A stretch of DNA of 64,000 nt from JAOPZW01 sp963803375. Its GTDB lineage: Bacteria; Actinomycetota; Thermoleophilia; Solirubrobacterales; Solirubrobacteraceae. The stretch covers positions 55,760 to 119,759 of the forward strand of contig CAWDMB010000011.1 in assembly GCA_963803375.1 (NCBI GenBank). Direction: 5' to 3'. The notes under the pieces are model-generated. The model worked only from the letters and a program-made list of their open reading frames with translations, made no database searches and was not told the origin of the DNA. Each line of letters starts with the position of its first letter. The first letter of the stretch is position 1. Shown in pieces: positions 17,524 to 25,312 of the stretch. The translations under genes and the position numbers were made by a program.

Positions 17524-17639
17524 ATGGCCACCAGCTTCAAGACCGACATCGTGCCGTTGTTCACAGCGTGGACATAGAGCACATGAACCGACTTGAGGTT
17601 CCACTCGACGATTACGCGTACATGATCCAGCCCGATTAG
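17524..17639 (+). pseudogene. Fragment of a small conserved protein with a DI-PLF motif
   Basis: Behind a good GAGGAGG site the ATG at 17524 reads MATSFKTDIVPLFTA and then hits a stop. Shifting by one base continues VDIEHMNRLEVPLDDYAYM and stops after IQPD. Together this looks like the N-terminal third of a family of roughly 100-residue proteins of unknown function with a D(I)xPLF(T)xxDxxHM start. The single-base shift and missing C-terminus mark it as a remnant. The rest of 17320-17880 holds no recognisable gene. Confidence 0.4.
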
Positions 17640-17880
17640 CCGGGCCTGGCAGCAGCGGTTTGTCCGCGGAGGCCGTGGTAGTGGTCGACGTCGCCCAGGT
17701 CGCGTGGCCGGGCGGATCGCATCCTGGGGGTTCGACGACGGACCAGCTCGCCGAGCGCGTCCAATGTCTACCACCAAGTATCCAACGGCGCGGTCGCGAG
17801 CTCGGCTGATCGGCGATCACCCCGAGGGCGTGCTGCGGCTTGCGCGCTTGACGCGCTCGGCACGCGTGGGGCGTGCGCGT

Positions 17881-18972
17881 CTACGGGACCCAGCGGAAGC
17901 CGGTCGCGTCGGGGCGCGGCGCCAGCGGGCTGGCCGGCAGGCCGCCCGGCGGGTCGTCCTGGTTGTAGGCGCTCGGCGCGACGTCGTTGGGCGCGTCGGC
18001 GTGGAACAGCGCGGCGAGCAGCTCGATCTGCCCGCGGCCGACGCCCAGCTCGCCCATGCCGCCGCCGTACATCGGCCGCTGCTCCCGCGCGCAGCGCGCG
18101 TAGACCTCGAAGAGCTGGCGCAGGCTGCCGATCTGCGACGGCTTGACGTTCACCACGCGCGCGGCCAGCGGCGTCGCGGCGATGTCCTCGGCGCTGCGGA
18201 TCGGCGAGTCGTAGGAGACGCGCTCGAGATGATCGCCGAGCCGCCGCGCGATCTCGGGCACGTCGTGGGGGTCCTCCAGGTAGGCGTCCGGGAACGCGGC
18301 GAGCACGTGGTCGTACAGCGCGCTCAGCGCCTCGGGATCCTCGACCTCGAAGCCGTAGTGGCCCTTGAAGTCGATCGTGTCGACCGCGCCGGTGGCCGCG
18401 ACCTCGTCGACGAGCGCCGGCGCCCAGGTCGCCTCCGCGTCGAGCTTGAAGCGCACACCGGGCGAGCGGGCGAGCCGCCGGCGCACCGGCTCGATCGATG
18501 GCTCCTTGCCGAGGCCGAGCGAGTTGACGAAGCGCACCGGCTGCGGCTCGAGTCCGAGCGCGTCGTGCAGCGAGCGGCCGGCCTGGCGCAGCGCGAGGTC
18601 GAGCGCCGCCGACTCGAACGCCCAGTTGCGGAAGCGCAGCGCCGCGTCCCACTCCGGTGGCTCCGGCCACAGCTCGAGCGTGGCGAGGTGGTCGCAGAGG
18701 CCGGCCAGCGTCCACGCGCCCTCGAGTGGCAGCGCGGGCCGGGCCTCGTGCAGCGCGGTGCCGTCCTCGCGGAACACCGAGACGTCCTCGCCGAGCCCGT
18801 CGGTGCCGGCGCCGACGAGCCGCACGTGCGTCGTGATGCGCTCGAACTCGTGGGCGAGGACCGCGTGCAGGCGGTCGTACTCGCACGCCTCGATGACGAG
18901 TGGCAGCTCCGCCAGCCGCGGCCATAGCGACTCGCCGTTGATCGTTGGGCTCACGGGGTCCACCGCGGCCAT
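17881..18972 (-). CDS. Enolase-superfamily enzyme (muconate-cycloisomerase/OSBS-like)
   Basis: This 363-residue protein has the enolase-superfamily barrel. It shows the expected series of barrel-strand motifs: VRFKLDAE (second strand), DTIDFKG (metal Asp), AYLEDPHD (metal Glu), VSYDSPI (metal Asp) and VVNVKPSQIGS (catalytic Lys side). The KxK motif of muconate cycloisomerases is KLD here, so the chemistry may be unusual. A C-terminal glycine-rich stretch (MYGGGMGELGVGRGQ) closes the barrel. The substrate is unknown; it could be a dehydratase, racemase or OSBS-like enzyme. It stands alone, with no menaquinone genes nearby. Confidence 0.7.
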   Translation of the reverse strand: MAAVDPVSPTINGESLWPRLAELPLVIEACEYDRLHAVLAHEFERITTHVRLVGAGTDGLGEDVSVFREDGTALHEARPALPLEGAWTLAGLCDHLATLELWPEPPEWDAALRFRNWAFESAALDLALRQAGRSLHDALGLEPQPVRFVNSLGLGKEPSIEPVRRRLARSPGVRFKLDAEATWAPALVDEVAATGAVDTIDFKGHYGFEVEDPEALSALYDHVLAAFPDAYLEDPHDVPEIARRLGDHLERVSYDSPIRSAEDIAATPLAARVVNVKPSQIGSLRQLFEVYARCAREQRPMYGGGMGELGVGRGQIELLAALFHADAPNDVAPSAYNQDDPPGGLPASPLAPRPDATGFRWVP

Positions 18973-19189
18973 TGTTTCACCCGCACAGCTCGACGCTCAG
19001 GGATGAGAGTCAAGTGCGTTTGGACTTTGGGCCGCTCCTTGCGAGAGTTCCACCGGGCGCCCAACGCCAGCCGCTCACGCTCTGAGCTGCCCCATCCGCC
19101 CCCGCACCAGCCGCCAGACGTGAACGGCTCACGGTGCGTCGGAGGCCGGGGGCGGCGAAGCACTTACGCTGCCTCCCTGCACGACCCCG

Positions 19190-19603
19190 ATGACCTCCGA
19201 GCGGAACAACTCGACAGGCACCCCGCTGGCGCGCAGGCTCGGCCTGAAGCCCGGCATGACGGTTGCGTGGGTCGATCCGCCGGAGCACCTCGAGGCGCTG
19301 CTGGGCGCGCTCGAGGGCCTGACGGTCCGGCGCACGCTGCGCGCGCCGCTCGACCTCGTGCTGTGCTTCGTCACCGAGCGCCGTGCGCTCGGGCGCCGCG
19401 CCGCCCGGCTGCGGGCGGTCGTCGCGCCGGCGGGGAGCGTCTGGGTCTGCTGGCCCAAGCGCGCGTCGAAGGTGCCGACCGACGTCACGGAGGACGTCGT
19501 GCGCGAGGTCCTCCTGCCGACCGGCCTCGTCGACGTGAAGGTCGCCGCGCTCGACGCGAGATGGTCGGGGCTCAAGCTCGTCGTTCGCCGGGAGTTGCGC
19601 TGA
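19190..19603 (+). CDS. DUF3052 family protein
   Basis: This 137-residue cytoplasmic protein of unknown function is common in actinobacteria. The diagnostic start LARRLGLKPGMTVAWVDPPE is followed by a beta/alpha core with LVLCFVTERRAL and a C-terminal TEDVVREVLLPTGLVDVKVAA plus WSGLKLVVRR. In other actinobacteria it is linked to cell-wall or lipid genes, but no such link shows here. It overlaps the start of the thioesterase gene, so the two are translationally coupled. Confidence 0.8.
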   Translation: MTSERNNSTGTPLARRLGLKPGMTVAWVDPPEHLEALLGALEGLTVRRTLRAPLDLVLCFVTERRALGRRAARLRAVVAPAGSVWVCWPKRASKVPTDVTEDVVREVLLPTGLVDVKVAALDARWSGLKLVVRRELR

Positions 19604-20382
19604 GCGCCGAGCCGATCTTCGTGCGGCAGGGCGATGCCTTCGTGCCCACGGGCCATGCTCGCGGGCCCTGGGACCCGGACGCGCTGCACGGGGGCGCGCC
19701 GGCGGCGCTCGTGGCCGAGGCGGTGCAGGCCGAGGACTTCGCGGTCGCGCGGATGACCTTCGAGTTCTTGGGCCCGGTCCCGCTCGCGCCGCTGACCGTG
19801 CGCGCCGAGCTCGCGCGTCCCGGGCGGCGAGTGCAGCTCGTCGAGGCCGAGCTCGCCGTGGCAGGCCGGCCGGTGGTGCGCTGCCGCGCGGTGCGGATGC
19901 GCCGGGGCGATGTCGCGCTGCCCGATCTCGCCGAGACCGCCCCGTCCCGGCCGCCGGGGCCGGCGGAGGCCGTCGAGGACCCCGGCTCCGGCGCGCCGGG
20001 CGGTCCCACCGAGGGCTTTCACCGCTCCGGCATGGAGATCCGCTTCGCCGGCGGCACCGACTACGGCCCGGGCCCGGCGCTCGCGTGGTTCCGCATGGCG
20101 CGGGCGCTCGTCGACGACGAGCCGGCCTCGCCGCTCGCCCGCGTGGCCGCGGCGGCGGACTTCGGCAACGGCGTCAGCCGCGTCGTCGACTGGACGCGCT
20201 GGCTCTTTGTCAACACCGACCTGACGATCCACCTGCACCGGGAGCCCGCGGGGGAGTGGGTCCTCCTCGACGCCCGCACGGTCCTCGAGCGCACCGGGAC
20301 CGGCCTGGCGTGGTCGTCGCTGCACGACGAGACGGGCCCGCTGGGGCTCGCGGCGCAGTCGCTCTACGTCGATGCGCGCTGA
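19561..20382 (+). CDS. Acyl-CoA thioesterase-like protein (double hotdog)
   Basis: About 260-273 residues with a duplicated hotdog fold: PTGHARGPWDPDALHGGAPAA, MTFEFLGPVPLAPLTVRAEL, and in the second half AAAADFGNGVSRVVDW and LVNTDLTIHLHREP-like segments (TDLTIHLH). This is the TesB-like thioesterase family, which hydrolyses acyl-CoA or stabilises bound acyl groups. The ATG at 19561 is the only standard start in frame, but it lies inside DUF3052 and adds 14 residues before the conserved SAEPIFVRQGDAF. A CTG at 19600, overlapping the DUF3052 stop as CTGA with GGGAG just before it, would match the family length better. Confidence 0.75.
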   Translation: MVGAQARRSPGVALSAEPIFVRQGDAFVPTGHARGPWDPDALHGGAPAALVAEAVQAEDFAVARMTFEFLGPVPLAPLTVRAELARPGRRVQLVEAELAVAGRPVVRCRAVRMRRGDVALPDLAETAPSRPPGPAEAVEDPGSGAPGGPTEGFHRSGMEIRFAGGTDYGPGPALAWFRMARALVDDEPASPLARVAAAADFGNGVSRVVDWTRWLFVNTDLTIHLHREPAGEWVLLDARTVLERTGTGLAWSSLHDETGPLGLAAQSLYVDAR

Positions 20383-20400
20383 GCGCGGCGCCCGGAAGGG

Positions 20401-20451
20401 CGGCGAGTGTCGGTTTTTCCACGGTATCGGTGGATGACGCGACACTCGCCG
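20401..20451. terminator. Nested 12-bp inverted repeat between convergent genes
   Basis: CGGCGAGTGTCG (20401-20412) and CGACACTCGCCG (20440-20451) are perfect 12-bp complements. The 27-nt loop holds a second stem (TCCAC at 20419-20423 with GTGGA at 20430-20434) preceded by TTTTT. It sits between the convergent thioesterase and ROK genes and probably acts as a bidirectional terminator. It could also be a dispersed intergenic repeat. Confidence 0.6.
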
Positions 20452-20464
20452 CGTCGGCAGGTGG

Positions 20465-21454
20465 CTAGGCCGCGGCGCGGAGCGCCAGGAGCGCGGCGCC
20501 GATCGCGCCCCCGAGGTCGCCGAGAGCGGCGAGGTGGACGGCCGGCGGCGCGTCGTCGTTGAAGAGGTGCGCGTGCATCGCCTCGCGGATGCGCTCGACG
20601 ATCGGCTCGCCCATGCGGACGCCGAGGCCGCCGCCGATGACGATCGCCTCGACGTCGAGGAGGTTCTGGGCGGAGGCGACGCCGGTGCCGAGCGCCTGGA
20701 CGGCCTCCCCGAGCAGCTCGGTGGCGAGCCCGTCGCCGGCCTCCAGCGCCCGCGCCCAGATGCCGCTCGTCAGCCGCGGGCGCCCGCGCTTGTGGGCGAT
20801 GTGGAAGAGGTCGGTCTTGCGGCCCTCGTCGTGGAGCTTGCGCGCGCGCTGCTCCATCGACGCGCGGCCGGCGTAGGCCTCGATGCAGCCGCGGCGCCCG
20901 CAGCCGCAGCGCCGGCCGCCCCGGACGACGACCATGTGGCCGATCTCGCCGGCGGCGCCGCGCCCGAGCCACGGCCGACCGTCGAGCACGATGCCCCCGC
21001 CCACGCCCGTGCCCCAGAAGACGCCGAGCAGCGAGCGATACGGACGCCCGGCGCCCAGGAGCGCCTCGGCGTCCGTGGCCACCTGGACGTCGTTGCCGAG
21101 CGCCACGGGCGTGCCGAGCGCCTCGCCGAGGACCGGCCCGAGCGCGAACGCGCCCGTCCAGTCGGGCAGGTTGCGCGCGCTCGTCACCGTCCCCTTGGCC
21201 ACGTCGACCTCGCCCGGCGAGCCGACGCCGACGCCCTGCAGCGCGCCGGTCTCGACGCCCGCCCAATCGGCCGCCTCGCCGAGTGCCGCCGCCATCGCCG
21301 TCGCGACGTCGCCGGGGCCGCCCTCGGTCGGCGTCGGGTGCCGGGCCTCGCCGAGGACCTCGTTGTCCGCGTCGACGACGACCGCCTGGATCTTCGTGCC
21401 GCCGAGATCGATGCCGCCGCGGTGCTTCCCGTTCCGTGCTGCGCTGCGCGCCAT
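20465..21454 (-). CDS. ROK-family sugar kinase (glucokinase-like)
   Basis: This 329-residue ROK protein has the ATP-binding GGIDLGGTKIQAVVVD at 13-28, the catalytic Asp122 in GNDVQVATDAE, the GEIGHMVV motif with its zinc-ligand His, and the zinc cluster CGCGRRGCIEAYAG. There is no N-terminal helix-turn-helix, so it is a kinase rather than a repressor. It probably phosphorylates glucose or a related hexose in the cytoplasm. The insertion LFHIAHKRGRPRLTS is typical of the group. The ATG at 21454 gives the family start. It is divergent from the J-domain gene, with 69 bp between starts. Confidence 0.85.
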   Translation of the reverse strand: MARSAARNGKHRGGIDLGGTKIQAVVVDADNEVLGEARHPTPTEGGPGDVATAMAAALGEAADWAGVETGALQGVGVGSPGEVDVAKGTVTSARNLPDWTGAFALGPVLGEALGTPVALGNDVQVATDAEALLGAGRPYRSLLGVFWGTGVGGGIVLDGRPWLGRGAAGEIGHMVVVRGGRRCGCGRRGCIEAYAGRASMEQRARKLHDEGRKTDLFHIAHKRGRPRLTSGIWARALEAGDGLATELLGEAVQALGTGVASAQNLLDVEAIVIGGGLGVRMGEPIVERIREAMHAHLFNDDAPPAVHLAALGDLGGAIGAALLALRAAA

Positions 21455-21523
21455 CCCGCGAGGATGCCCGCGCGTGCGGACGTCCGCAACCCCACCGACG
21501 CCAGCGGCCACAATGCCTTGGCG

Positions 21524-22120
21524 ATGGACCCCTACGCCGTCCTCGGCCTGCCGCCCGGCGCGACCGCCGCGGAGCTGACCGCCGCCTACCGGCGCCTGGC
21601 CAAGCGCCACCACCCCGACCGCGGGGGTGGCGCGGCGGCCGCCGCCCGGATGGCCGACATCAACGCGGCCTACGACACCCTGCGGGCCGCCGCCCGCCCG
21701 CAGGCCCGGCCGCCGGCGGCGCCCGAGCGCCCGGTCGTCCGCCGGCGGCGGTCGGCGGGAGCGTGGCTGCCGGACGTCGTGCGCCGCGCGCTCGGGCGCG
21801 AGCTGCTGGGCGCGCTCGAGGAGGGGGAGGACGTCGCGCTCGTCACGCCGACGGCGACGTGGGCCAGCCCGCAGGCGCTGCTGGCCGTCACCGACCGGCG
21901 CCTGCTGTGGCTGCTCGACGACGCGATCACGCAGCGCGTCCGCTACGTCCGCTTCGGGGCGATCGCGGCCGTCGAGCACCGCCTGCGCCGGCCGCTGCGT
22001 CGCGCCGCGGTCCTACGCGTGCGCACGACGGAGGGACGCCGCCTGGACTTCGCCGAGCTGCGCCCGCAGACCGCGGCGCTCATCGCCCGCCACGTCGAGG
22101 CGGCGCGCGAGGCGGCGTAG
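21524..22120 (+). CDS. J-domain (DnaJ-like) protein with C-terminal PH-like domain
   Basis: This 198-residue protein has a J domain at 1-58 (MDPYAVLGLPPGATAAELTA) with the HPD tripeptide at 30-32, which stimulates DnaK ATPase. A basic linker PVVRRRRSAG follows, then a domain at about 90-190 with LLAVTDRRLLWLLDD and RRLDFAEL, resembling bacterial PH-like (bPH) domains. It is a specialised co-chaperone rather than a full DnaJ: there is no Gly/Phe region or zinc finger. It could target Hsp70 to membranes or a particular client. The ATG at 21524 is well supported by the conserved N-terminus. Confidence 0.75.
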   Translation: MDPYAVLGLPPGATAAELTAAYRRLAKRHHPDRGGGAAAAARMADINAAYDTLRAAARPQARPPAAPERPVVRRRRSAGAWLPDVVRRALGRELLGALEEGEDVALVTPTATWASPQALLAVTDRRLLWLLDDAITQRVRYVRFGAIAAVEHRLRRPLRRAAVLRVRTTEGRRLDFAELRPQTAALIARHVEAAREAA

Positions 22121-22130
22121 GCGTGGGCGC

Positions 22131-22244
22131 TCAGGCCGTCGCGAGCGCGAGCGCGACGTGGAAGCCGAGGCCGGAGCTCGCGTCGGTGACGACAGCCGTG
22201 CGGCCGGACCGGTCGGGGATGTCGGCGGCGGTCCACGCGGGCAT
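22131..22244 (-). pseudogene. N-terminal fragment of a short-chain dehydrogenase
   Basis: MPAWTAADIPDRSGRTAVVT is the usual start of a classical SDR family, but the following glycine-rich loop reads DASSGLGF, with Asp replacing the first Gly. The frame stops after ALALATA, 37 residues in. The rest of the Rossmann fold and the YxxxK site are missing. The fragment ends 10 bp from the stop of the J-domain gene, suggesting a deletion joined the two. Confidence 0.65.
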
Positions 22245-22257
22245 GGACCACATCCGC

Positions 22258-23166
22258 TCAGGCGGCGGTCGCCTGCTCCTCGGCTCGGGCCAGGCGCTGG
22301 GACTGGCGCTCGCTCGGGATGCGCACGACATTCCAGGCCAGCCCGGCCCGCTGCAGGGCGCCGATCACGAGCGCGGAGGGGTCGACCTCCCACCAGCGCA
22401 GGCCGTGCTGGGCCGAGCGCGGGAACGCGTGGTGGTTGTGGTGCCAGGACTCGCCGAGCGAGGGCAGCGCGAGCCAGAGCACGTTCGTCGACTGGTCGTC
22501 GACGTCGAAGCGCCGGCGCCCGAAGAAGTGGCAGACCGAGTTGATCGACCACGTCACGTGGTGCTGGAAGAAGATCCGCACGAGGCCGCCCCAGAGCAGC
22601 GCCGTGAGCGCGCCCGCGAGCGTGCGGTCGAGCGCGAAGCCGATGAGGAACGGCGCCAGCAGGCTCAGGCCGACGACCCAGTGGAAGCGGCGGTTGATCG
22701 CGCGCATACGGGAGTCCTCGACGAGGTCGGGCGCGTACTTGCGCCGGGCCGCGCGGCCGTGGTCGGTGAAGAGCCAGCCCATGTGCGCGTGGTAGAGGCC
22801 GCGCAGCGCGCCGCGCCAGCCGTCTCCGAAGTCCACGTGGGGGGAGTGCGGGTCGCCCTCGCGGTCGGAGTGCGCGTGGTGCTTGCGGTGGTCGGCCACC
22901 CAGTCGATGACCGGTCCCTGCACGGCGAGCGAGCCGGCGAGGGCGAACGCGTACTCGACGGGCTTGTAGGTCAGGAACGCGCGGTGGGTCAGCAGGCGGT
23001 GGAAGCCGACCGTGACCCCGAAGCCGGCGACCAGGTACATGATCGCGAAGGCGGCGAGGTCGCTCGCGTCGACCCCGTGGCCCCAGAGGAGGATCACGGC
23101 GGCCACGAGCCCGACGAAGGGCGTGACGACGGCGACGAGGTTGGCGATGCGGTCGGATCGGCTCAC
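22258..23166 (-). CDS. Acyl-CoA/acyl-lipid desaturase (delta-9 type)
   Basis: This 302-residue integral membrane desaturase has the three histidine boxes that bind the di-iron centre: HRLLTH, HRKHHAH and ESWHHNHHAF, with hydrophobic pairs before and after. It introduces a cis double bond into saturated acyl chains, using ferredoxin or rubredoxin electrons and O2, to adjust membrane fluidity. The GTG at 23166 (MSRSDRIANLVAVV) places the first helix properly; an in-frame extension to 23250 adds a low-complexity leader. A TRP/ferredoxin partner is not encoded nearby. Confidence 0.9.
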   Translation of the reverse strand: MSRSDRIANLVAVVTPFVGLVAAVILLWGHGVDASDLAAFAIMYLVAGFGVTVGFHRLLTHRAFLTYKPVEYAFALAGSLAVQGPVIDWVADHRKHHAHSDREGDPHSPHVDFGDGWRGALRGLYHAHMGWLFTDHGRAARRKYAPDLVEDSRMRAINRRFHWVVGLSLLAPFLIGFALDRTLAGALTALLWGGLVRIFFQHHVTWSINSVCHFFGRRRFDVDDQSTNVLWLALPSLGESWHHNHHAFPRSAQHGLRWWEVDPSALVIGALQRAGLAWNVVRIPSERQSQRLARAEEQATAA

Positions 23167-23398
23167 CGGTTGAACCCTAGGCGCAAACCGGTGGCCCTTC
23201 TTGGGTCCAGATCGCAGTCGGACGACCGAGGAACTAGAGCCTGGGCACAAGTTTGGCCCGGTTTGCTACTCGGGCTCGGGAACGACCCGCCAGCGCCAGC
23301 GCCCGACGAGCTCCCCGCCCACGATCACGGCGACCCCGCGGGCGACGCCGGCGAGCGCCCGGACTGCGGGCTTCGTGATGGCACGCCACCATACGCGC

Positions 23399-24460
23399 AT
23401 GGACCATCGTCAGCTCGGCCGCTCGGGCCTGCGCGTCTCGGCGCTCGCCCTCGGCACGATGACCTTCGGCGGCCGCGGGAACTTCGCGAGCGTCGGCGAC
23501 ACCGACCTCGCCGGCGCGCGGCGCCAGCTCGACCGCTGCCTCGACGCCGGGGTCACGCTCGTCGACACGGCCGACGTCTACTCCGACGGCCTGTCCGAGG
23601 AGATCCTGGGCCAGGCGCTGCGGGGCCGCCGCGACCGCGTCGTCCTGGCCACCAAGGCCCGCATGCCGATGGGCGCCGGCCCCAACGACGCCGGCCTCTC
23701 GCGCCGGCACCTCGTCGCATCATGCGAGGCGAGCCTGCGGCGCCTGCAGGTCGACCACGTCGATCTCTACCAGGTCCACGAGTGGGACGGCCAGACGCCG
23801 CTCGAGGAGACGCTCGATGCGCTCGACACGCTCGTGCGCTCGGGCAAGGCGCGCTACGTCGGCTGCTCGAACTACGCCGCCTGGCAGCTCATGAAGGCGC
23901 TCGGGATCGCCGAGCGCCGCGGCCTGCAGCGCTTCGTCTCCCAGCAGATCCACCTGACGCTCCAGGCGCGCGAGGCCGAGTACGAGCTCGTGCCCGTCGC
24001 CGTCGACCAGGGCGTCGGGATCCTCGTCTGGAGCCCGCTGGCCGGCGGCCTGCTGAGCGGCAAGCTCCGTCGCGACCGCCGCCCGCCCGAGGGCTCGCGC
24101 CAGCTCAGCGACTGGGGCGAGCCCCCGGTGCGCGACGAGGACGCGCTGCTGGACGTCATCGACGTGCTCGTCGAGGTCGCCGAGGCCCGCGGCGTCTCGC
24201 CGGCGCAGGTCGCGCTCGCGTGGCTGCTCGGCCGGCCCGGCGTGTGCTCGGTCATCGTCGGCGCGCGCACCGACGAGCAGCTCGCCGACAATCTCGCGGC
24301 CGCCGAGCTCGAGCTCACCGCCGAGGATCGCGCCCGGCTGGAGGCCGTGAGCCGTCCGCCGCTGCTCTATCCCTACTGGCACCAGCTCAAGACGGCCTCC
24401 GACCGCCTCGGTCCCGCCGACCTCACGCTCCTCGGGCCTCACCTCGAGGCAGGCGCGTAG
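23399..24460 (+). CDS. Aldo/keto reductase
   Basis: This 353-residue AKR barrel has all four catalytic residues visible: Asp and Tyr in LVDTADVYSDG, Lys in VLATKAR, and His in DLYQVHEWD. The NADPH-binding C-terminal segment is present (WSPLAGGLLSGKL, and SVIVGARTDEQLADNLAA). It resembles the AKR11-13-like bacterial oxidoreductases acting on sugars or small aldehydes. It is transcribed away from the desaturase and ends 22 bp inside the convergent lipoprotein gene. Confidence 0.88.
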   Translation: MDHRQLGRSGLRVSALALGTMTFGGRGNFASVGDTDLAGARRQLDRCLDAGVTLVDTADVYSDGLSEEILGQALRGRRDRVVLATKARMPMGAGPNDAGLSRRHLVASCEASLRRLQVDHVDLYQVHEWDGQTPLEETLDALDTLVRSGKARYVGCSNYAAWQLMKALGIAERRGLQRFVSQQIHLTLQAREAEYELVPVAVDQGVGILVWSPLAGGLLSGKLRRDRRPPEGSRQLSDWGEPPVRDEDALLDVIDVLVEVAEARGVSPAQVALAWLLGRPGVCSVIVGARTDEQLADNLAAAELELTAEDRARLEAVSRPPLLYPYWHQLKTASDRLGPADLTLLGPHLEAGA

Positions 24461-25305
24461 CGGCGCAGGACCGCCGGCGAGCCCTCGGCGACCGTCGCGA
24501 AGCTCGCCCCGCTGCGGTCGAGCGCCAGCGCCTCGCCCTGGCCGTCGGCGAGCGCGGTGGGGGAGACGCACGGCCGCCGGCGCAGCGTGCGCGCGAGCGG
24601 CTCGCGCCCGCGGCGCACCCAGACCGCGAGCTCGTCGTAGCCGCGGATGGCGACGACGCGCCCGTCGGCGGAGACGTCGCCCGCGGTGGCCAGCGCGACC
24701 GGGACGCGCGGCCCGCGGCGCAATGTCGCCGTGCCGGTCGCGCCGGCCGGCGCGCGGTAGGCGCGCGCGTCGCCGAGCGCCTTCGTGACCACGAGCAGGT
24801 CGCCGCCCAGCGGATCGACGAGCAGCGTCTCGGCGTCGTGCGGGCCGTCCGGGTAGCGCAGCGTGAGGCGGGCGGGCGCGGCGGTGACGGCGGCCCGCGG
24901 CGAGGGCTCGGGGACGCGCAGCACCTCGATCGACGACCGCGAGGCGCCGTTGTCGCCGATGTCACCGACGGACAGCGCGGCGCCGGGCCCCGCGGCGATG
25001 TCCTCCCAGTCGACGGCGGCGGCGCCCGGCACGAGCACGCGCCCGAGCTCGGCGCCGTCGGAGCGCAGCGCGAAGAGCACGGGTCCCGAGCCCGAGTCGC
25101 CGTGGCTCCACCACAGGCCGGGGCGGGTCCGGCTCGCGACGAGCCCGCTGAGCTCGTCGGCCGCGGGATCGCGCACGCGCCCGGTCACCCGCGCGCGCAG
25201 GGCGCCGCAGAGGCCCGGGGCGGCGCGGGCCGCGGGCGCCTCGGAGGGCGCCGTCGCGCTGTCGCCGCCGCCGCAGCCCGCGAGCAGCGCGACGGCGGCG
25301 AGCAG
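24439..25305 (-). CDS. Putative lipoprotein with beta-propeller/esterase-like fold
   Basis: About 288 residues. The N-terminus RVLLAAVALLAGCGGGDS is a classical lipobox signal (LAGC), after which the mature part has repeated strand motifs (GLWWSHGDSGSG, AVDWEDIAAGPG, LSVGDIGDNG, HDAETLLVDPLGGDLLVVTK, GQGEALALDRSG) like phytase/esterase-like propellers. It should be an outer-face lipoprotein of unknown activity. No ATG, GTG or TTG is in frame upstream of the lipobox. I place the start at CTG 25305, 8 bp after the stop of the LLM gene, with translation probably coupled. The first standard start, GTG 25188, would delete the signal peptide. Confidence 0.65.
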   Translation of the reverse strand: MLAAVALLAGCGGGDSATAPSEAPAARAAPGLCGALRARVTGRVRDPAADELSGLVASRTRPGLWWSHGDSGSGPVLFALRSDGAELGRVLVPGAAAVDWEDIAAGPGAALSVGDIGDNGASRSSIEVLRVPEPSPRAAVTAAPARLTLRYPDGPHDAETLLVDPLGGDLLVVTKALGDARAYRAPAGATGTATLRRGPRVPVALATAGDVSADGRVVAIRGYDELAVWVRRGREPLARTLRRRPCVSPTALADGQGEALALDRSGASFATVAEGSPAVLRRYAPASR

Positions 25306-25312
25306 GACGCGG

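Noticed and set aside
23266..23400. 44-codon minus-strand ORF (MRVWWRAITKPAVRALAG...) between desaturase and AKR
   Set aside because: Protein-like composition, but no homology, no ribosome binding site and a start shared with the AKR start region; could be a remnant but cannot be supported.
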